From the NCBI GenBank assembly GCA_964385465.1, contig CAYLPJ010000018.1, positions 1 to 64,000 of the forward strand: DNA of 64,000 nt, in the 5' to 3' direction. Every line of letters begins with the position of its first letter. Within the stretch, counting starts at the first letter, position 1. Below, in pieces: positions 25,298 through 33,928 of this stretch. The notes under the pieces are model-generated. The model had not been told where the DNA came from. It worked only from the letters and a program-made list of their open reading frames with translations, and did not search any database. Source of the stretch: CAYLPJ01 sp964385465. GTDB taxonomy: Bacteria > Planctomycetota > Phycisphaerae > SM23-33. The position numbers were made by a program, and so were the translations under genes.

Positions 25298-26692
25298 ATG
25301 AAGCCAACACAGCAGAGCAGCGGACAGTCGGGATTCAGCAGACGGGACTTCCTCAAGACCGCCGCGGCGGCCGGAGCGGGCCTGGCGGTAGCGGCCCCGC
25401 GGATCGTCAGCGCCCAGGCCGGCGGCGACCCGATCAACATCGGGATCGTCGGCGTCGGCACGCAGGGGCGCGTGCTGATGATGAATTGCGTGAAGATCCC
25501 CGGCATCAAGTTCCGGGCGGTCTGCGACATCTGGCCGTACCACCGCGGCTATGCCGAGCGCCTGCTGAAGAAGTACAAGCACCCGGTCACCGCCTACGAG
25601 AACTACCAGGACATGCTGGCCAAGGAGAAGGAGTTGGACGCGGTGATCGTGGCCACCCCGGACTGGGTCCACGCCGAGCACGCCATCGCGTGCCTCAAGG
25701 CCGGCAAGCACGTTTACTGCGAGAAGGAGATGTCCAACACCCTCGAGAAGGCCAAGGAGATGGTCGCCACCTCCAAGGCCACGGGCAAGCTCCTCCAGAT
25801 TGGCCACCAGCGCCGCAGCAACCCGCGCTACCACACGATGCTGGACTACATCCAGAACAAGAAGGCCTGCGGGCGGCTGACCAACCTGATGGGCAACTGG
25901 AACCGCAACAAGCCGCTGCACGCCAAGTGGCCGGAGAAGTACGCCATGGACGAGGCCGTGCTGAAGCAGTACGGCTACGACACGATGGAGCACTTCCGCA
26001 ACTGGCGGTGGTACAAGAAGTTCTCCGGCGGACCGATCGCCGACCTCGGCAGCCACCAGGTGGACATCTTCCACTGGGTCCTGGGCACGCATCCCAAGAG
26101 CGTCCTGGCCAGCGGCGGGATGGACAACTACCCCCGGATGGAGTGGTACGACAACGTCATCGCCATCTACGAGTGGGATTACGAGTACGAGGGCGAGACC
26201 CGCACCGTCCGCGGGCACTATGACCTTTTCTCCACCACCAGCCACGGCGGCTACACCGAGACGTTCATGGGCGACGAGGGCTCGCTGATCATCTCCGAAG
26301 GTCTGGGCAAGGGCGGCATCCGCCGCGAGTACAGCGCCCCGGTCGCCGATTGGGAAAAGGAGCTCCAGAAGGCCATGGACAAGGCCGCCCTGGCCAAGGC
26401 CACGGCCCAGAAGAAAGCCGCCGCCGATACCGACGAGGAAGAGGGCGGGATCAAGATCGCCCACTCCATCCCGTCGCCCGGGCGGTACTACCCGCCGATC
26501 CCGGCCCCGACGCCGCCCAAGACCGAGCACATGCCGCACTTGGAGAACTTCTTCTCCGCCGTTCGGGGCGATGCCAAGCTCAACTGCCCCGCCGAGGTCG
26601 GCTACGAGACGGCCGTCTCCATCCTCCGCGTCAACGACGCCGTCGCCGCCGAGAAGAAGATCGAGTTCACCGCCGACGACTTCAAGGTGTGA
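25298..26692 (+). CDS. Tat-exported Gfo/Idh/MocA family oxidoreductase
   Basis: A 464-residue NAD(P)-binding oxidoreductase with a twin-arginine signal (SRRDFLK), so it is folded with its cofactor before export. The Rossmann motif is GVGTQGR, followed by CEKEMSN with the conserved EK, and the C-terminal domain has GGPIADLGSHQVDIFHW. A low-complexity charged stretch interrupts the C-terminal domain (about 345-385). Family members oxidise or epimerise sugars, often by 3-keto chemistry. ATG 25298 with AGGA upstream fits the Tat signal. Its stop overlaps the GTG of a seven-haem cytochrome, so the two are translationally coupled, suggesting electrons leave the sugar through haem. Confidence 0.93.
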   Translation: MKPTQQSSGQSGFSRRDFLKTAAAAGAGLAVAAPRIVSAQAGGDPINIGIVGVGTQGRVLMMNCVKIPGIKFRAVCDIWPYHRGYAERLLKKYKHPVTAYENYQDMLAKEKELDAVIVATPDWVHAEHAIACLKAGKHVYCEKEMSNTLEKAKEMVATSKATGKLLQIGHQRRSNPRYHTMLDYIQNKKACGRLTNLMGNWNRNKPLHAKWPEKYAMDEAVLKQYGYDTMEHFRNWRWYKKFSGGPIADLGSHQVDIFHWVLGTHPKSVLASGGMDNYPRMEWYDNVIAIYEWDYEYEGETRTVRGHYDLFSTTSHGGYTETFMGDEGSLIISEGLGKGGIRREYSAPVADWEKELQKAMDKAALAKATAQKKAAADTDEEEGGIKIAHSIPSPGRYYPPIPAPTPPKTEHMPHLENFFSAVRGDAKLNCPAEVGYETAVSILRVNDAVAAEKKIEFTADDFKV

Positions 26693-28566
26693 GGGCCCCA
26701 GCCATCGACGCGCAATCGAGCAAACGCCCGGCCGGGCCGGTCGCCGGGGCCCTGATGGCCCTGGCGGCCGTCCTGCTGGCCGCGCCGGCCTCGGCCGAGC
26801 CGGAAAAGCAGGTCGCCCCGGACCCGAGCCTGTCAACGCCGATCCACCGGATCCCGATGTACGGCCCCGAGGGCGACGCGGTCACCGCCGACGACGAAGA
26901 GCCCGCGGCGCTGAGCCAGAAGGTCACCTGCAACAAGTGCCACGACTACTCGAAGATCGAGCGGGGGTGGCATTTCAACGCCTGTGACCCCAACGTTCCC
27001 CCGGGCCGACCGGGGCAGGCCTGGGTGCTGACCGACGTCGCCAGCGGCACGCAGATCCCGGTCTCCGGGCGGGGGTGGAAGGGAACCTATACGCCCAAGG
27101 AGATCGGGCTGAGCAGTTGGCAGTTCGTGGACGCGTTCGGCCGGCATGCCCCCGGCGGCGGGCTGGGCGAACGGTTCGCCGACGCCTATGCATCCGTCGA
27201 GGACCGCTGGCTGGCCACCGGGTACCTGGAGATCAACTGCCTCGGCTGCCACAACGCCGACTTCAACCAGAACCAGGACGAGTGGGCCAAGAACGTGGTG
27301 CGGGGCAACTACGTCGAGGCGGGCACGGCCGCGGCGGAGATCGCCCACGTCACGGGTTTCGTCAATCGCCTCGGGCCGATGTTCGACCGGATCATGGGCG
27401 AGGCCCCGGACAACCCGCAGTTCCTGCCGCGCGTGGAGTATTACGACACGATCTTCAAGCCAAAGAACGAGGTGTTCTTCGACGTCAGCACGCAGATGCC
27501 GAACACGCGGTGCTACTACTGCCACACCAACCATCCTGTCGCCAAGGACGAGTGGCAGGTGACCGAGGACGTGCACATGGCTCGGGGCTTCCGGTGCACC
27601 GACTGCCACCGCAACGACATCACCCACGACATCACCCGCAACTACGAGGGCGAGAGCGAGCTGTCCCGCCCCTTCACCTGCCGCGGCTGCCACCTCGGCT
27701 CCGATGACGACGCCCAGGCGGCGATGCGGAAGGCCGGCTTCGGCGCGGCCCCCCGGCCGGAGCACGAGGGGATCCCGAGGATCCATTTTGAGGACCTGTC
27801 CTGCACGGCCTGCCACAGCGGGCTGATGCCGGGCCAGACGCCCCAGCAGATGCAGACCAGCCGCATTCACGCCCTCGGCTACCATGGTGTCGCGTACGAC
27901 CCGAACGCCCAGCCGACGGTCCAGGAGCCGGTGTTCCTGGAACTGGACGGCAGGATCACACCGCACCGGATGGTCTTCCCGGCCTTTTTCGGCAAGCGGG
28001 CCGACGGGAAGGTCACGCCGATGCTGCCCAAGGACGTCGTGGCCGGGACCGGCGGGATGCTTGCGGCACCGAAGAACAAACTCCCCAAGCCGCCGAAGCC
28101 TGCGGAGGTCGCCGCGGCGCTGAAGAAGCTCGGCGAGGGGGCCGTCTACGTCGGCGGCGGACGCCTCCACGAACTCGGCAGCGACGGCAAGCTGACGTCT
28201 TCGGAGCACGACGCCGCCATGCCCTACGCCTGGCCGCTCGCCCACAACGTACGCCCGGCGGCGCAGTCCCTGGGCGTCGATGCCGCCTGCACCGACTGCC
28301 ACGCCACGGACTCGGCGTTCCTGTTCGGCAAGGTGCCCGCGGTCGGGCCCGTGCACATCGGCGAGCCGGTCACGATGAGCATGGCCTCGTTCCACGGCGA
28401 GGACGCGACGTACCACAGCCTGTTCGCGTGGACGTTCATCTTCCGCCCGTGGCTGAAGATCTTCGGATTTCTCGTCGTCGGCGTGGTGACGCTGCTGCTG
28501 GCAGCGTATGCCCTCCCGGCCATCCGGACGGGCCTGGGCAAGGCCGTCGGGCGAAGGGAGGGCTGA
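26689..28566 (+). CDS. Membrane-anchored multihaem cytochrome c (seven CXXCH motifs)
   Basis: The 625-residue exported protein starts at GTG 26689 within the stop of the previous gene (GTGTGA) and has a signal peptide ending ASAE near residue 36. Seven haem-binding motifs occur: CNKCH (82), CLGCH (184), CYYCH (275), CTDCH (303), CRGCH (331), CTACH (372) and CTDCH (534). A single C-terminal helix (about 584-605) anchors it in the membrane with the haems outside. Its stop is five bases from the start of a cytochrome b-like protein, so the two probably form a membrane redox complex. The wide spacing of haems is unlike small decahaem cytochromes; I cannot assign a named family. Confidence 0.92.
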   Translation: MRAPAIDAQSSKRPAGPVAGALMALAAVLLAAPASAEPEKQVAPDPSLSTPIHRIPMYGPEGDAVTADDEEPAALSQKVTCNKCHDYSKIERGWHFNACDPNVPPGRPGQAWVLTDVASGTQIPVSGRGWKGTYTPKEIGLSSWQFVDAFGRHAPGGGLGERFADAYASVEDRWLATGYLEINCLGCHNADFNQNQDEWAKNVVRGNYVEAGTAAAEIAHVTGFVNRLGPMFDRIMGEAPDNPQFLPRVEYYDTIFKPKNEVFFDVSTQMPNTRCYYCHTNHPVAKDEWQVTEDVHMARGFRCTDCHRNDITHDITRNYEGESELSRPFTCRGCHLGSDDDAQAAMRKAGFGAAPRPEHEGIPRIHFEDLSCTACHSGLMPGQTPQQMQTSRIHALGYHGVAYDPNAQPTVQEPVFLELDGRITPHRMVFPAFFGKRADGKVTPMLPKDVVAGTGGMLAAPKNKLPKPPKPAEVAAALKKLGEGAVYVGGGRLHELGSDGKLTSSEHDAAMPYAWPLAHNVRPAAQSLGVDAACTDCHATDSAFLFGKVPAVGPVHIGEPVTMSMASFHGEDATYHSLFAWTFIFRPWLKIFGFLVVGVVTLLLAAYALPAIRTGLGKAVGRREG

Positions 28567-28570
28567 GCGG

Positions 28571-29128
28571 ATGACGAATGACCAATTGTTCCAGGTGCTC
28601 GGGCTGATCGGCCTGCCGGTCTGTTTCGTGGTCCTGTACGCCGGCGTGAAGTTCGGCGGGTGCGACAAGCCCCCGGCCGGGCCGCCCCCGGGCCGGCCGT
28701 GCTGCCCCCTGATTCGCAAGCTGGTGGCCCTGGGCTTCGGCGCGACGTTCCTGATTCTGGCCGCCACCGGCTTGTGGCCGAACCTCGTGCTCGGCGAGAA
28801 GCTGCACGAATGGTCGCTGATGCTCCACGTGGGCACCGGCGGAGCGTTCATGTTCTTCCTGCTGGCCGCGGCGCTGCTGTGGGCCGACGAGTGTCGCTGC
28901 GAGGCCAACCGCTTCAGCGACGGGATGAAGTTCACCTTCCTGGTCATGCTCGCCCTCGGCGTGGTCACGGCGCTGACGATGATCGTCAGCATGCTGCCGA
29001 TCTTCTCCGTCGACGGGCTCGACGTGCTCCGGGAAATCCACCGGTACGCCGCCGTGGTCTTTGTGGCCGTCGCCCTGCTGCACGTGATTCTCGCGATCAA
29101 GGCGCGGCGTCCGAACGTACAAACGTAG
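28571..29128 (+). CDS. Cytochrome b-like membrane subunit (four-to-five helices)
   Basis: A 185-residue integral membrane protein with hydrophobic segments at about 7-25, 51-70, 82-105, 117-140 and 155-177. Histidines in membrane or boundary positions (LHEWSLMLHV, EIHRYAAVV, LLHVILAI) resemble the haem b ligands of cytochrome b561/formate dehydrogenase gamma subunits. It follows the seven-haem cytochrome with GGAGGG eight bases before ATG 28571. The likely role is transfer of electrons between the quinone pool and the periplasmic cytochrome. The cysteine-rich loop FGGCDK...RPCC is unusual. A terminator follows. Confidence 0.82.
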   Translation: MTNDQLFQVLGLIGLPVCFVVLYAGVKFGGCDKPPAGPPPGRPCCPLIRKLVALGFGATFLILAATGLWPNLVLGEKLHEWSLMLHVGTGGAFMFFLLAAALLWADECRCEANRFSDGMKFTFLVMLALGVVTALTMIVSMLPIFSVDGLDVLREIHRYAAVVFVAVALLHVILAIKARRPNVQT

Positions 29129-29136
29129 GTAAGGGA

Positions 29137-29170
29137 GCGGCCCGGTGTGTTCGCCGGGCCGCGTCTGTGT
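29137..29170 (+). terminator. Terminator after the cytochrome unit
   Basis: GCGGCCCGG (29137-29145) pairs with CCGGGCCGC (29154-29162) around an 8-base loop and is followed by GTCTGTGTG. The stem is strong and the tail only moderately T-rich. Confidence 0.65.
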
Positions 29171-29226
29171 GGAACAGAAGCCCGGGTGACCCGGGCGCAG
29201 TCAAGGCAATCGGGAGACAGGAATCC

Positions 29227-30054
29227 ATGAAGAAGACGCTATGCATCGCGTTTCTGGCGGCCGGCCTGATGGTACTGGCCGGATGTCAGTCCGCCTCGGA
29301 GACTCCGGGCGACGGGGACGGCGGGTCGGGGAAGCCGGCCGCGACCACCCAGCCGGCGGGCAAGGGCGCGCCGACCACGCAACCGGCGGGCAAGACAGGC
29401 GACGACTCGAGCGACGGCGGGACGGCCTCGGCGGCCCCGGCCGGCGACTTGGAGCCCATCCCGCTTGAGCTGCCCAAGCCTCGTTTCAGCGGCACGCCGA
29501 AGAACCTCCCGCCGGGGACGCGCGTGAAGATCACCAAGGGCCCGGCGAAGCCGCGCCCGCCGTTCATGGCCCCCAAGGGCGTCAAGAACGTTGCCGAGGG
29601 CAAGCCCGTCACGGCCAGCGACATGGAGCCGGTGATCGGCACGCTGGACCTGGTCACCGACGGCAGCAAGGAAGCGGCCGAGGACGCCTACGTCGAACTC
29701 GGCCCCGACGTGCAGTGGGTGCAGGTCGACCTGGGCCAGCCGTACAAGATCTACGCCATCGTGCTCTGGCATGAGCACAAGGACCCCCGCGTCTACAAGG
29801 ACGTGGTGATCCAGGTCGCCGACGACAAGGACTTCATCACGAACGTCCGCACGCTGTACAGCAACGACCACGACAACTCCGCCGGGCTCGGCGTCGGCGA
29901 GGCGTGGGAGTACTTCGAGACCAACGAGGGCCACCTCGTCGATGCCAACGGCGCCGTCGCACAATACGTCCGATGCTATTCCAACGGCTCGACCGCCGAC
30001 GACCTCAACCGCTACACGGAACTGGAGGTCTACGCCCTCCCGGCCGAGAAGTAG
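29227..30054 (+). CDS. Lipoprotein with discoidin (F5/8 type C)-like domain
   Basis: The 275-residue protein has a lipoprotein signal with lipobox VLAGC (Cys22), then a Gly/Thr/Ala/Pro low-complexity linker containing repeated TTQPAGK units (about 36-60), and a C-terminal galactose-binding-like domain (about 110-270) with NVAEGKPVTASD, WVQVDLGQPYKIYAIVLWHEH and a final YTELEVYALP. F5/8-type domains bind carbohydrate or surfaces. It follows the cytochrome unit and may anchor or recognise the sugar substrate of the upstream oxidoreductase; this is positional inference. AGGA precedes ATG 29227. Confidence 0.85.
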   Translation: MKKTLCIAFLAAGLMVLAGCQSASETPGDGDGGSGKPAATTQPAGKGAPTTQPAGKTGDDSSDGGTASAAPAGDLEPIPLELPKPRFSGTPKNLPPGTRVKITKGPAKPRPPFMAPKGVKNVAEGKPVTASDMEPVIGTLDLVTDGSKEAAEDAYVELGPDVQWVQVDLGQPYKIYAIVLWHEHKDPRVYKDVVIQVADDKDFITNVRTLYSNDHDNSAGLGVGEAWEYFETNEGHLVDANGAVAQYVRCYSNGSTADDLNRYTELEVYALPAEK

Positions 30055-30085
30055 CCCGCTCGGCCCATGGAAGAAGAACCCACTT

Positions 30086-30130
30086 CGTGGCAGCCGGAGC
30101 GCGACCCGTTCCGGCTGCCACGTTGTGTTT
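30086..30130 (+). terminator. Intrinsic terminator after the lipoprotein gene
   Basis: A perfect 13-bp stem CGTGGCAGCCGGA/TCCGGCTGCCACG (30086-30098 and 30110-30122) with an 11-base loop is followed by TTGTGTTT. Confidence 0.85.
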
Positions 30131-30251
30131 CCCGGCCGCCCGATGCGGAACGGAGTCCTGGTCGGCGGCTGGGCGAGGGTAAGGCGTCAATCGGCATTCG
30201 GTAGCCGTCACCAGGAAGAGTTTTGCGGCCGCGTGGACGGCGGAGAACACC

Positions 30252-32798
30252 ATGCGACGAGCGCTGCTGGCCATGCTGATCGTCCTGGTCGCCGCGGGTG
30301 GGGCTGCCCTGCGCCTGCCCGAGCTGGCCGAACGCCCCATGCACACCGACGAGGCCGTCCACGCCTACAAGCTCGGCGAGACGCTCGAAGGCGGGCGGGG
30401 GGCCTACCACTACGACCCCGTCGAGTTCCATGGTCCCACGCTCAACTTCCTCACGGTTCCCATCGCACTCGTCCGCGGGCAGGAAACCCACGCCGACCTG
30501 GACGAGTGGACGCTGCGGCTGGTTCCGGCCGTGTTCGGCATCGCCCTGATCCTCGCGACGTTCCTGCTGGCCGACGGGCTAGGCGGACCCGGCGCATTCG
30601 TGGCCGCCGCGCTGACCGCCACGTCGACCGCCATGGTGTACTACAGCCGCTATTACATCATGGAGGTGCTGCTGGTCTTCTTCACCTTTCTGCTGGTCGT
30701 CGGAGCCTGGCGGTACGTTCGCACACACGGCGTCGGCTGGGCCGTGCTCGCCGGGGTTGGCGTCGGGCTCATGCACGCCACCAAGGAGACGTGGGTATTC
30801 GTTCCCGTCGCCGCCGCGGCCGCCTTGGTCGTCGAAGCCCTCTTCGTCCGCTTCGCGCCCGCCGAGCCGCTGCACGTTCGCCGTCACGTGCGACGCAGAG
30901 AAATGCTCTGGGCCCTGGTCGCTGCCATCGTCGTCGCCGTGGCGTTCTTCAGCTCCTTCTTCGCCTATGCCCGCGGGCCATGGGACTCGGTCGCTACGTA
31001 TGTTCACATGTTCCGACGCGCCCTCGGCACGGCCGACAAGACCGCCGGCGATCTCCACGTGAACCCGTGGCACTTCTACCTGCGAATCCTCTTCTGGTTC
31101 CAGGCGCTGCCCCGCAGGCCGATCTTCACCGAGGCGATCATCCCCGTTTTGGCGCTGATCGGCATGGCGGCGGGGTTCCTCCGGCGGGGCCTCGGCCGCG
31201 CCGACGCCCGCCTCGTTCGCGTCCTGGGCGTGGCGAGTTTCGCCCTGCTGGGCATCTACACGCTGATCCCCTACAAGACGCCATGGTGCATGCTGGGCGC
31301 GATGCACGGGATGATTCTCGTCGGCGGCGTCGGGGGCGCTGCGCTGGTTCGCTGGACGCCCACGCGGCCTCTGAAGGTGCTTGTCGCACTGCTGCTGGCC
31401 GCCGGCGTCGCCCAGCTCGGATGGCAGGCCTGGCGCGGCAGCTACCGCCTGGCCGCCAGCTCCTACAACCCCTACGTTTACGGCCACACGCGACCGGGGG
31501 CCATCCGCCTCGGTGAGCGCGCCGAGCAGGTCGCGAACGTCCATCCCGCGGGCAAGTCCATGCCCATCAACGTCCTGACCCCCGACGAGCACGACATCTG
31601 GCCGCTGCCCTGGTACCTGCGGCAGTTCGACCGCCGCGCTGTCGGCTACTTCCCCGGAGTCGAGGAACTGCTCGCCGTCCGCGGTCGGGCCGACGCGCCC
31701 ATGCTCGTGTTCACCTCGGACGTCTGGCCCTCGCTGGAGCCGCGGCTCAAGGCCGAGTACCAGTGGGAGCATTTCGGCTTGCGGCCGAGCGTGGTGCTGG
31801 TGGTGGGCATCCGCAAGGACCTGTGGGAGCAGGTGCTGGAGGGCATCCGAGCCAGGCACGCCGCCGAGAAAGCCAAGGGGACCGCCGCCATGACTTCACC
31901 GTCCGCCGATCTGCACAGGTTCGCACACCGCGCGATGATGAGCCAGTTCGAGATCCTCGTCCCCGCCGAGGCCTGCGGGGTCGACGACGCCCGCGCCGCG
32001 GCCGGGGCCGCGTTCGAGGAGCTCGACCGGAACGAACGCCGCCTCAGCCGCTTCGACGCCTACGGCGACGTCGGTCGAGTCAACGCAACCCCGCCCGGCG
32101 AGGCGGTGGTCGTGGACATCGAGACGGCCGAGTGCGTCGCCGCCGCCCTGGACCTCGCCCGCCGGACCGAAGGCGCCTTCGATCCCACGGCCGGCAAGCC
32201 GGCAGACGGGCGGCGCCGCATCGGGGCCGAACTGATCGCCGTCGATGCCGAGTCGATGACCGTGACACGCCTGGACGCTGGCGTGGCCCTGGACCTCGGC
32301 GGGATCGGCAAGGGGTTCGCCGTCGACGCGATGGCAGGCGCGATCGGCGAGTGGGGTATCGAGTCGGCCCTGGTCAACGGCGGGTCGAGCACCGCGCTGG
32401 CCGTCGGTTCGGCCCCCGGGGGAGGGGCGTGGCGGCTGGCCCTGCGAGACCCCGCCGACGACAGCGCGGAACTCGGCAGCGTCCGCCTCCAGAATGCCGC
32501 CTTCAGCGGCTCGGCTACGCTGGTGGAACAGCACATCGTCGACCCCCGCACCCGCCGGCCGGTGCCCGCCGGTCGGGCCGCATGGGCCGTAGCGCCCACC
32601 GCCGCCGAGGCCGACGCGTTGACCACCGCCTTCTGCGTGATGGAAACCGAGGCGGTGCGGCGGTATGTTGAGCGTCACCCACAGGTGGCGTGCGTGGTCG
32701 CCCGTCGCGTGGGCGACCGCTGGGAGGCGGAGGCCTGCGGACGGGCTGTCTTTGAATTGAGCGAGTCCCTCACCAACACCATGGGAGAACGTCCATGA
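30252..32798 (+). CDS. Fusion: Agl23-like (TIGR03663) membrane protein + ApbE FAD:protein FMN transferase
   Basis: One uninterrupted 848-residue frame joins two proteins. Residues 1 to about 545 are a polytopic membrane protein of the TIGR03663/Agl23 type, recognised by MHTDEAVHAYKLGE and YDPVEFHGPTLNF near the N-terminus and about ten hydrophobic helices; relatives are GT39/83-like glycosyltransferases or flippase helpers. Residues about 547-848 are ApbE, with LDLGGIGKGFAVDAM, VNGGSSTALAVG and HIVDPRTRRP, which attaches FMN covalently to exported flavoproteins. An internal ATG at 31890 with AAGGGG nearby could also make ApbE alone. I saw no stop between the halves. ATGA overlap couples it to the next gene. 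Confidence 0.9.
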   Translation: MRRALLAMLIVLVAAGGAALRLPELAERPMHTDEAVHAYKLGETLEGGRGAYHYDPVEFHGPTLNFLTVPIALVRGQETHADLDEWTLRLVPAVFGIALILATFLLADGLGGPGAFVAAALTATSTAMVYYSRYYIMEVLLVFFTFLLVVGAWRYVRTHGVGWAVLAGVGVGLMHATKETWVFVPVAAAAALVVEALFVRFAPAEPLHVRRHVRRREMLWALVAAIVVAVAFFSSFFAYARGPWDSVATYVHMFRRALGTADKTAGDLHVNPWHFYLRILFWFQALPRRPIFTEAIIPVLALIGMAAGFLRRGLGRADARLVRVLGVASFALLGIYTLIPYKTPWCMLGAMHGMILVGGVGGAALVRWTPTRPLKVLVALLLAAGVAQLGWQAWRGSYRLAASSYNPYVYGHTRPGAIRLGERAEQVANVHPAGKSMPINVLTPDEHDIWPLPWYLRQFDRRAVGYFPGVEELLAVRGRADAPMLVFTSDVWPSLEPRLKAEYQWEHFGLRPSVVLVVGIRKDLWEQVLEGIRARHAAEKAKGTAAMTSPSADLHRFAHRAMMSQFEILVPAEACGVDDARAAAGAAFEELDRNERRLSRFDAYGDVGRVNATPPGEAVVVDIETAECVAAALDLARRTEGAFDPTAGKPADGRRRIGAELIAVDAESMTVTRLDAGVALDLGGIGKGFAVDAMAGAIGEWGIESALVNGGSSTALAVGSAPGGGAWRLALRDPADDSAELGSVRLQNAAFSGSATLVEQHIVDPRTRRPVPAGRAAWAVAPTAAEADALTTAFCVMETEAVRRYVERHPQVACVVARRVGDRWEAEACGRAVFELSESLTNTMGERP

Positions 32799-33916
32799 CC
32801 CGACGACCATCTACGCGATGTGCCTTCTTGCTCCTTGCCGCCGTGACGGCCCTGGCCGCCGCCGACGCCCACGGCGGGCTGCTCGACGACCTGAAGAACA
32901 AGGCCAAGGACACCGCCAAGCGGAAGGCGGTCGAGGCCGTCAAGGACCGGCTGACCAAGTCCGCCGACAAGCTCCCGGGCCCGCCCGAGGAACCGGCCGA
33001 CAACGTCACCGGGGAGTATCTCGGCTCATTCGTCCCGACCGGCGGGGGCAAGGCAGTGCCCGCCGTCGCGAAGGTCTTCAGCACCAAGGCGTCCGGCGGA
33101 AAGTTGAGCTTCCAGGGGCTGGTCGCGGCCGTCGAGCCCGGCGGCCTGATCCAGCAGACCGTCGTCGGCAAGGGCGCCAAGACGGTCCAGCGATTCCAGG
33201 TTCGCGGCACCGGCGACGCGGATTCGGCGGCGCTGAGCAGCAAAGACTTCCGCGGCACGGTCTCGGAGAAGAAGCTCACGCTGACCGGCGACGCCGGGCG
33301 GTTCGCGATGGAGTTCACCGTCCGCAAGAGCCCGACGCTGCTGGCCGAGCCGCCCGCTGGTGCCACCGAGCTGTTCCCCTACGAGCCGGGCAAGGCCACC
33401 AGCCTGGACGCCTGGAAGAACCAGCGGTGGAAGTTGCTCTCCGACGGCAGCGCGATGGTCCACCGCGGAACCAACGACAGCAAGTCCCAATGGTCGGACT
33501 TCAAGCTGCACGCGGAGTTCCGCGTCCCCACGCAGAGCCACGGCAACAGCGGGTTCTACCTGTTGGGACGCTACGAGATCCAGGTGCTCCAGTCCTTCGG
33601 CAAGCCGCTGTACAAGGGCGGCTGCGCGGCCATCTACCAGACGTTTCCGCCCGTGGTGGACGCCTACCTGCCCCCGGGGTGCTGGCAGACGTATGACATC
33701 ACCTTCCGCGCACCGAAGATGGACGGCGAGAAGGTCACCCAACTGCCGCGGATCACGGTTGTCCTCAATGGGGTGACGGTCCACGACGACGTGGAAATCC
33801 CCCACGCCACCGGCAACGCCCGGAAGCGGGGCCACGCCGCCAGCGGGCCCATCCGCCTCCAGGACCACGGCGCGCCGGTCCGCTACCGCAACATGTGGAT
33901 CCACGAACTCAAGTAA
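32795..33916 (+). CDS. Exported DUF1080 (3-keto-disaccharide hydrolase-like) protein, copy 1
   Basis: A 373-residue exported protein with a signal peptide to about residue 27 and a charged helix (about 28-60). The C-terminal half (about 195-373) is a DUF1080 concanavalin-like sandwich with FKLHAEFRVP, NSGFYLLGRYEIQVLQSFG, CWQTYDITFRAP and RYRNMWIHEL. Characterised DUF1080 proteins hydrolyse 3-keto-glycosides after a Gfo/Idh-type oxidation. The N-terminal half is a separate module shared with the next gene (FTVRKSPTL marks the junction in both). Its ATG overlaps the fusion gene stop by four bases. Confidence 0.9.
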   Translation: MTRRPSTRCAFLLLAAVTALAAADAHGGLLDDLKNKAKDTAKRKAVEAVKDRLTKSADKLPGPPEEPADNVTGEYLGSFVPTGGGKAVPAVAKVFSTKASGGKLSFQGLVAAVEPGGLIQQTVVGKGAKTVQRFQVRGTGDADSAALSSKDFRGTVSEKKLTLTGDAGRFAMEFTVRKSPTLLAEPPAGATELFPYEPGKATSLDAWKNQRWKLLSDGSAMVHRGTNDSKSQWSDFKLHAEFRVPTQSHGNSGFYLLGRYEIQVLQSFGKPLYKGGCAAIYQTFPPVVDAYLPPGCWQTYDITFRAPKMDGEKVTQLPRITVVLNGVTVHDDVEIPHATGNARKRGHAASGPIRLQDHGAPVRYRNMWIHELK

Positions 33917-33928
33917 AGGAGCGACGCC

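Noticed and set aside
26833..29100. 755-codon minus-strand open frame over the cytochrome genes
   Set aside because: Antisense to a protein with seven CXXCH motifs; no recognisable domain.
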